Positions 6,131 through 9,868 of a stretch of 9,868 nucleotides of DNA are shown here, one piece after another. The notes beneath the pieces were generated by a model, which worked only from the letters and a program-made list of their open reading frames with translations, was not told the DNA's origin and did no database searches. Position numbers and translations under genes: made by a program. How positions within the stretch are numbered: the stretch's first letter is position 1; each line of letters starts with the position of its first letter. The stretch is from Saprospiraceae bacterium. Lineage in GTDB: Bacteria; Bacteroidota; Bacteroidia; Chitinophagales; Saprospiraceae. Location: positions 1 through 9,868 of the forward strand of contig CANETR010000034.1 of the NCBI GenBank assembly GCA_947441325.1, read 5' to 3'.

Positions 6131-8629
6131 CTACAATGTAAAATTTAGACTGAAAACCGTACCAAACTTTGGTTTTTCACCAATTTTGTAAGAACCCACA
6201 AAATCAATTCGTCCAAATCTCAATAGTTTTAAACCAATTCTTGATATGGCAAAATTAAATTCCATATATGATCCCTGATCGGGATTATAAAGAAAATGGT
6301 ATCCAGCCAGATTTTCGAATCCCAATTTTTTAAGAAGCGGAAGCTTATTCCATAGTAAACCCTTGAAATTATGTTCTAAATGTGCCTCTGCAAACCATTT
6401 ATTGCTACTGAAACTGTAGTATGGCAGTAGTTGATAAGACCTCCACTGAAATTCGGACTTTGCGTAAATAGTCTGATTACCAGTAAAATGAATATAGTCT
6501 GCAAATTCGATTTTTCTCCAATTCAAAAATATACCATATTTTGCTCTCAAGGTCATGTACCCGATTGTGCCTATTGGCAGTTCATTTTTTTGTATGGTTA
6601 TGCCTAAATAATCATAATCTGTATTAGCGCCCAGCAATGGGATACCTTTTTTGTAATTCAGCCATATTTCAGGGTATTTAGATTCGGTATAAAATCTCCT
6701 TCCCGGATAGGAAACATATTTTTGTGCAAATCTTATTCTCAGGTAAATATCGGCTGCGAAATGTCTGTGATTTTCGAAATAGGCGCTATCGGTCATAGGA
6801 CTTGCTCCAAAATCGAGTGGATTGTTTGAGAAGAAATTTCTTTTGTCGCTGTAGAAAAAAGAATAATCAGTATTGTTCTTTAAAGCCTTTCTGTCTTGAT
6901 ACGAAACATTGGCAATAAAATAAAATGCATTAAAAATTCTGCTGGAATATTGTATTTCTCCATAAGTGCGTTCATAGAATTTGGCAAAATTCTTCCGTAG
7001 GAAAAGGGTATAAATGGTGTTCACCAATGGGCCTATTGGTTCTGAACTGTTATATTGCTGTACTTTATTTCCGCCCTCAATTTCAAGCCTTGCGTCATTA
7101 ATGTCATTAAATTTTATCCTGATTCGCCCAGTTCCCCTTAATCTATTGTCAGAAAAGCCATATTGAACTTGTGTTTTTAGGTCGAACCATTTTCGACGGT
7201 CTTCATGATACCATTTATTGAATTCAATTTCGGCATTAGCAAAAAATCCTTGTACCGTATTGTAAGACACTGTTGTCAAAGGAGAAGGTATGCCGATGCT
7301 CCATTTTTTGTATCGATTTCGGTATGTATATCCGCCAAACAAGATACCAAAACCTGGCTTATTGCTGGCCCGGTCTATTGAATCAAGGTATTCTTTTGTT
7401 TTCCAAACTTTTTGAAGACTGTCTTTTACAGCATATTCTCTCGACTCGTCAATTGTAAGCGGAATTGGTCTGATACTATCCCAATAATCTTTTTCTTTTT
7501 TATTGGCATCGTTGTTAACTTTAAAAACTTCGGCATTGAAGAATTTTGAATCGACCGAGGGATTGAGCAGATAATTCTTAAAAACACCTATGAATCGACC
7601 AAAGATTTTGATGCCAAAAACATTCAATTTAAACTCGATTTCTTGCGAAAATAATCTGTAAATACTGTCCTGAATAGTTAGATGTACCTGTCTAAACTCA
7701 ACCGTGTCGAGTAAAGAAATATTTGCAGCCTTGCCACTGGTTTTAAGCGCAGTGCTGTGAATGTTCCACTGATCGTTTACAATATAAATATAGCCATGAA
7801 ACAAAGCACCCATCGAATTTTTGGGTATTACTTCGATTTTGCTGACAATTTTTCCATTGTCGATGAAGGTGGCATCCAATCGGTATCGGTAGGAGAGTAG
7901 CGCATTTTGTGCAATGGGTGAAAGGAGTTTTGCGTCGCCAAGTGTCAGTTGATTTTCATAAAAGTTGAATTCATTCATCGAAACCCCCGAGTTGAAACTA
8001 AAGCCATTATCGTCGCCGCTTACCTTTGAGGAAATCATGATTTCCTTATATTTTTTATCCTCAAAAAACAGTTTAGATACTGATTCTGAAAGATAAACAA
8101 TGCCATTCCCGTTCGAATCGAGCCCCTCGCTGAGTCGGCCCAATGAGCGGCCCATAATTTTATCGGGAAGCCCCTCCACTTTTTGAGTGCCCTTTACATA
8201 GCTGTCACAACTATAATTGCTCAACTGCTCCAGGTGATATTGTCTTTTTTTAATGGCTGCCCTTATTATGTTATAAGCTGGGTCCTCGTCGGCCCTTACA
8301 ATCACCTCAGCAGTTTGCAGTTCCAACTCATTGAGTGTAACATCTAGCCTTATATCAGTGCCTTTCAGGCTAATTTTCTCGCTGCGCTGTTGTAGGCCAA
8401 CATATTGAAAAACAATCGTATAATCTCCGTCTTGAAGTTCAAGGTAATAATCACCCTCAATATTTGTTGTTGTACCAATGCTACTACCCTGAATATAGAC
8501 AGAGGCAAATGGCAAAGGCTCTCCAGCGGGGCCGGATACTTTTCCCTTGATTGCAGCTGCATGGAGTTGAAAGCATGAATGGAGCAGTAACAAAAATGCA
8601 TAGATGATTTTTAAAAATTGCTGCCGCAT
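6131..8629 (-). CDS. DUF5686 / carboxypeptidase-regulatory-like outer-membrane protein
   Basis: This is an 832-residue predicted outer-membrane protein. A signal peptide (about 1-25, ending LHAAA) precedes a carboxypeptidase D regulatory-like beta-sandwich (about 27-103) with the typical PLPFASVYIQG, GTTTNIEGDYYL and GDYTIVFQYVG stretches, as in the plug-proximal domain of many Bacteroidota TonB-linked receptors. The DUF5686 hallmark follows from about residue 122: DEDPAYNIIRAAIKKR, then SNYSCDSYVKGTQKVEG. The second half (from about 430) is rich in alternating aromatic/polar strands and ends in SLNFTL, consistent with a C-terminal beta-barrel. No TonB box or TonB-receptor plug is visible, so it should not be called a TonB-dependent receptor. 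Family function is unknown. The gene starts 17 bases after the stop of the SPOR-like gene, in an apparent operon of envelope genes. Confidence 0.88.
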   Translation of the reverse strand: MRQQFLKIIYAFLLLLHSCFQLHAAAIKGKVSGPAGEPLPFASVYIQGSSIGTTTNIEGDYYLELQDGDYTIVFQYVGLQQRSEKISLKGTDIRLDVTLNELELQTAEVIVRADEDPAYNIIRAAIKKRQYHLEQLSNYSCDSYVKGTQKVEGLPDKIMGRSLGRLSEGLDSNGNGIVYLSESVSKLFFEDKKYKEIMISSKVSGDDNGFSFNSGVSMNEFNFYENQLTLGDAKLLSPIAQNALLSYRYRLDATFIDNGKIVSKIEVIPKNSMGALFHGYIYIVNDQWNIHSTALKTSGKAANISLLDTVEFRQVHLTIQDSIYRLFSQEIEFKLNVFGIKIFGRFIGVFKNYLLNPSVDSKFFNAEVFKVNNDANKKEKDYWDSIRPIPLTIDESREYAVKDSLQKVWKTKEYLDSIDRASNKPGFGILFGGYTYRNRYKKWSIGIPSPLTTVSYNTVQGFFANAEIEFNKWYHEDRRKWFDLKTQVQYGFSDNRLRGTGRIRIKFNDINDARLEIEGGNKVQQYNSSEPIGPLVNTIYTLFLRKNFAKFYERTYGEIQYSSRIFNAFYFIANVSYQDRKALKNNTDYSFFYSDKRNFFSNNPLDFGASPMTDSAYFENHRHFAADIYLRIRFAQKYVSYPGRRFYTESKYPEIWLNYKKGIPLLGANTDYDYLGITIQKNELPIGTIGYMTLRAKYGIFLNWRKIEFADYIHFTGNQTIYAKSEFQWRSYQLLPYYSFSSNKWFAEAHLEHNFKGLLWNKLPLLKKLGFENLAGYHFLYNPDQGSYMEFNFAISRIGLKLLRFGRIDFVGSYKIGEKPKFGTVFSLNFTL

Positions 8630-8646
8630 TTTAGCTCAATTTAAGG

Positions 8647-9405
8647 TTATTTAACTGGTTTAAGCTTTGCGTTTGGATTAGCTTTTGCCTCTTTCTCCTT
8701 TAAGATTGGGTCTAGATTTTTCTTTACAGCTGGAGTGCTGCTGGGTGTTTTCTTATTCTCTAGCTCGAAAGCATCTTTTCTTTCAATCTTTTTGATTTCT
8801 GTAGGAAAATTGATTTTTGGAGGTGTATTGCTAATGCTTGATTCAGGAACTGGAGCTACTCCTGCAAATTTCTGAGAGAATATAATGCTGAAGCCCAATT
8901 CATTCGTTTTTGTTTTGAATTTTTCAATTTTCTCAGATTCGTTTTCTTTTATCATGCCCATCGAAACCCTGTAAAATCCATTATGATACCAGATAAAAAC
9001 ATCTTTTTTGTCAGTATCTAATAGTTTAGGGTTATTTACAATTGTTCGAATGTCTAATTTTTTAAGTGCAATAAATTGCATGGTATGGGTGAGTGAGTCA
9101 AAGTTTAAAGCGGTAAAACTATCCTTGATTTTTTCGACATAGGCACCTGTGAAACCGCGGGCTATTACGGTTGGCAGTATTCTGTCTGCGGTAAATTTTC
9201 CGATATAATTACCGAGATACACTCTCAAAGTATTATTATCGAAGGGCTCGAAACTTACAACGCCAAGGTCATATAGATTTTTGAACAGTTTTAGATCTGA
9301 ATTCTTGTTTACTGACAGTAATTTTATTCTGTAGACAGCATCAGCCTGAGCATTTAGCTGCATTGATAAAAAACAAAGAAAGAAAAAATAAAGAATTTTT
9401 TTCAT
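8647..9405 (-). CDS. Secreted protein with two apparent SPOR-like repeats, function unknown
   Basis: This 252-residue protein has an N-terminal signal peptide (KKILYFFFLCFLSMQLNAQA, cleavage near 20-22). Two segments share a SPOR-like layout: an opening strand, a spacer, a 'V-strand plus G' and a helix ending in a Gly-led strand. In repeat 1 (about 23-91) these are YRIKLLSV, then LRVYLGNY, then a helix and GFTGAYVEK. In repeat 2 (about 108-178) they are MQFIALKK, then FYRVSMGMI, then a helix and GFSIIFSQKF. SPOR domains bind denuded peptidoglycan in known proteins, but these copies are divergent and the assignment is by pattern only. The C-terminal 70 residues are Pro/Lys/Glu-rich and probably disordered, possibly wall- or membrane-facing. 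It sits between the DUF4105-like gene (15 bases upstream) and the DUF5686 gene (17 bases downstream). Confidence 0.7.
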   Translation of the reverse strand: MKKILYFFFLCFLSMQLNAQADAVYRIKLLSVNKNSDLKLFKNLYDLGVVSFEPFDNNTLRVYLGNYIGKFTADRILPTVIARGFTGAYVEKIKDSFTALNFDSLTHTMQFIALKKLDIRTIVNNPKLLDTDKKDVFIWYHNGFYRVSMGMIKENESEKIEKFKTKTNELGFSIIFSQKFAGVAPVPESSISNTPPKINFPTEIKKIERKDAFELENKKTPSSTPAVKKNLDPILKEKEAKANPNAKLKPVK

Positions 9406-9420
9406 GTAATTTTCTTGAAA

Positions 9421-9868
9421 TTAAATAGACTTCCTGAAAAACAAGGAACTAGACAATATAAATATGGACAAAAGCACAAGTGGTAAAACTGCCAGATTGT
9501 AAGCTTGAAAAGGAATAACAAACATTAGCAGCACAGCAGCGTTTGAAAACAACAAAGCATATCCTACCGATTTTGCAAATATATTCAATTTATTTCTGTA
9601 TGCGGTGAATATCCATAGAATAAAAAGAGGATTGGCCCAAAGTACATTCAAATTGTTTTGTGTAGCAATATGATCTGTTCCAAACCACATTATTAACAGA
9701 AATATACCTACCAAAGCTAAAAAGACAAAAACACTGATTTCAAATATATTTCGCACTAATTTTTTGCCAAAATAATGTATTGCCAAACCCATTAGTAGAA
9801 TGCATAATGATAAAACAGAAGGAGTAAAGATTTGAGTATTAACTTTCTTTGCAGGAATTGGTAAAATC
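9421..9868 (-). CDS. C-terminal membrane region of a DUF4105-like protein (5' end outside window)
   Basis: The frame is open to the right edge, reading ILPIPAKKVNTQIFTPSVLS before the Met at 9790-9792, so that Met is internal and the gene starts off-window. About 148 residues are visible, with five likely membrane helices (around FTPSVLSLCILLMGLAIHYF, FEISVFVFLALVGIFLLIMW, ANPLFILWIF, VGYALLFSNAAVLLMFVIPF and LAVLPLVLLSIFILSSSLFF). The loop WFGTDHIATQNNLNVLWANP after the second helix matches the conserved 'TDH ... N-x-N-x-LW-x-x-P' segment that I associate with the C-terminus of Bacteroidota DUF4105 proteins. Some members of that family have been linked to lipoprotein N-acylation. The catalytic periplasmic domain would be upstream and is not seen, so the assignment rests on this membrane part. 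It is the first visible gene of the minus-strand envelope operon. Confidence 0.65.
   Translation of the reverse strand, partial: ILPIPAKKVNTQIFTPSVLSLCILLMGLAIHYFGKKLVRNIFEISVFVFLALVGIFLLIMWFGTDHIATQNNLNVLWANPLFILWIFTAYRNKLNIFAKSVGYALLFSNAAVLLMFVIPFQAYNLAVLPLVLLSIFILSSSLFFRKSI

Noticed and set aside
8565..8629. A lipobox in the DUF5686 protein (LLHSC, Cys at residue 19)
   Set aside because: His at the -2 position and the downstream HAAA site favour ordinary signal peptidase I cleavage. An outer-membrane barrel with a regulatory-like domain also fits type I export.

Overview
The window looks like a chromosomal stretch from a Bacteroidota bacterium, probably an uncultured member. It is AT-rich, has very short intergenic gaps, lacks obvious Shine-Dalgarno sites (A-rich stretches precede the starts), and carries families typical of the phylum: a carboxypeptidase-regulatory-like/DUF5686 outer-membrane protein, the C-terminal membrane part of a DUF4105-type protein, and a 'DNLGAELT'-type sensor kinase. 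No tRNA, rRNA, CRISPR array, insertion sequence or phage gene was seen. No gene-free stretch exceeds 300 bases.

Left block (1-2580). The tail of a tandem lipocalin-like protein runs off the left edge. It is followed six bases later by a NUDIX hydrolase of the ADP-ribose pyrophosphatase type. A strong hairpin (1238-1273) separates these plus-strand genes from glyA (serine hydroxymethyltransferase) on the minus strand, which converges on it.

Junction (about 2576-2592). GlyA homology stops abruptly before its N-terminal helix. Directly abutting it, on the opposite strand, is the catalytic half of a sensor histidine kinase that has lost its sensor half. Two genes missing their 5' ends at the same point, head to head with no intergenic DNA, is the strongest anomaly here. 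It suggests a rearrangement breakpoint or, more likely in my view, a chimeric join made during assembly or amplification. Neighbourhood inferences should therefore not be carried across 2.58 kb.

Right block (2590-9868). After the kinase tail everything lies on the minus strand. Read in the direction of transcription, the genes are: the C-terminal membrane part of a DUF4105-like protein (running off the right edge), a secreted protein with two apparent SPOR-like repeats, an 832-residue DUF5686 outer-membrane protein, a secreted 322-residue conserved Bacteroidota protein, a rho-independent terminator (5067-5096), then a GNAT acetyltransferase tightly coupled to an RNA uracil-C5 methyltransferase. 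The four genes upstream of the terminator look like one cell-envelope operon. The last two form a small separate unit.

I did not find a convincing new multi-gene system. The points most worth following up are the glyA/kinase breakpoint, the methyltransferase without its iron-sulfur cysteines, and the uncharacterised envelope operon.
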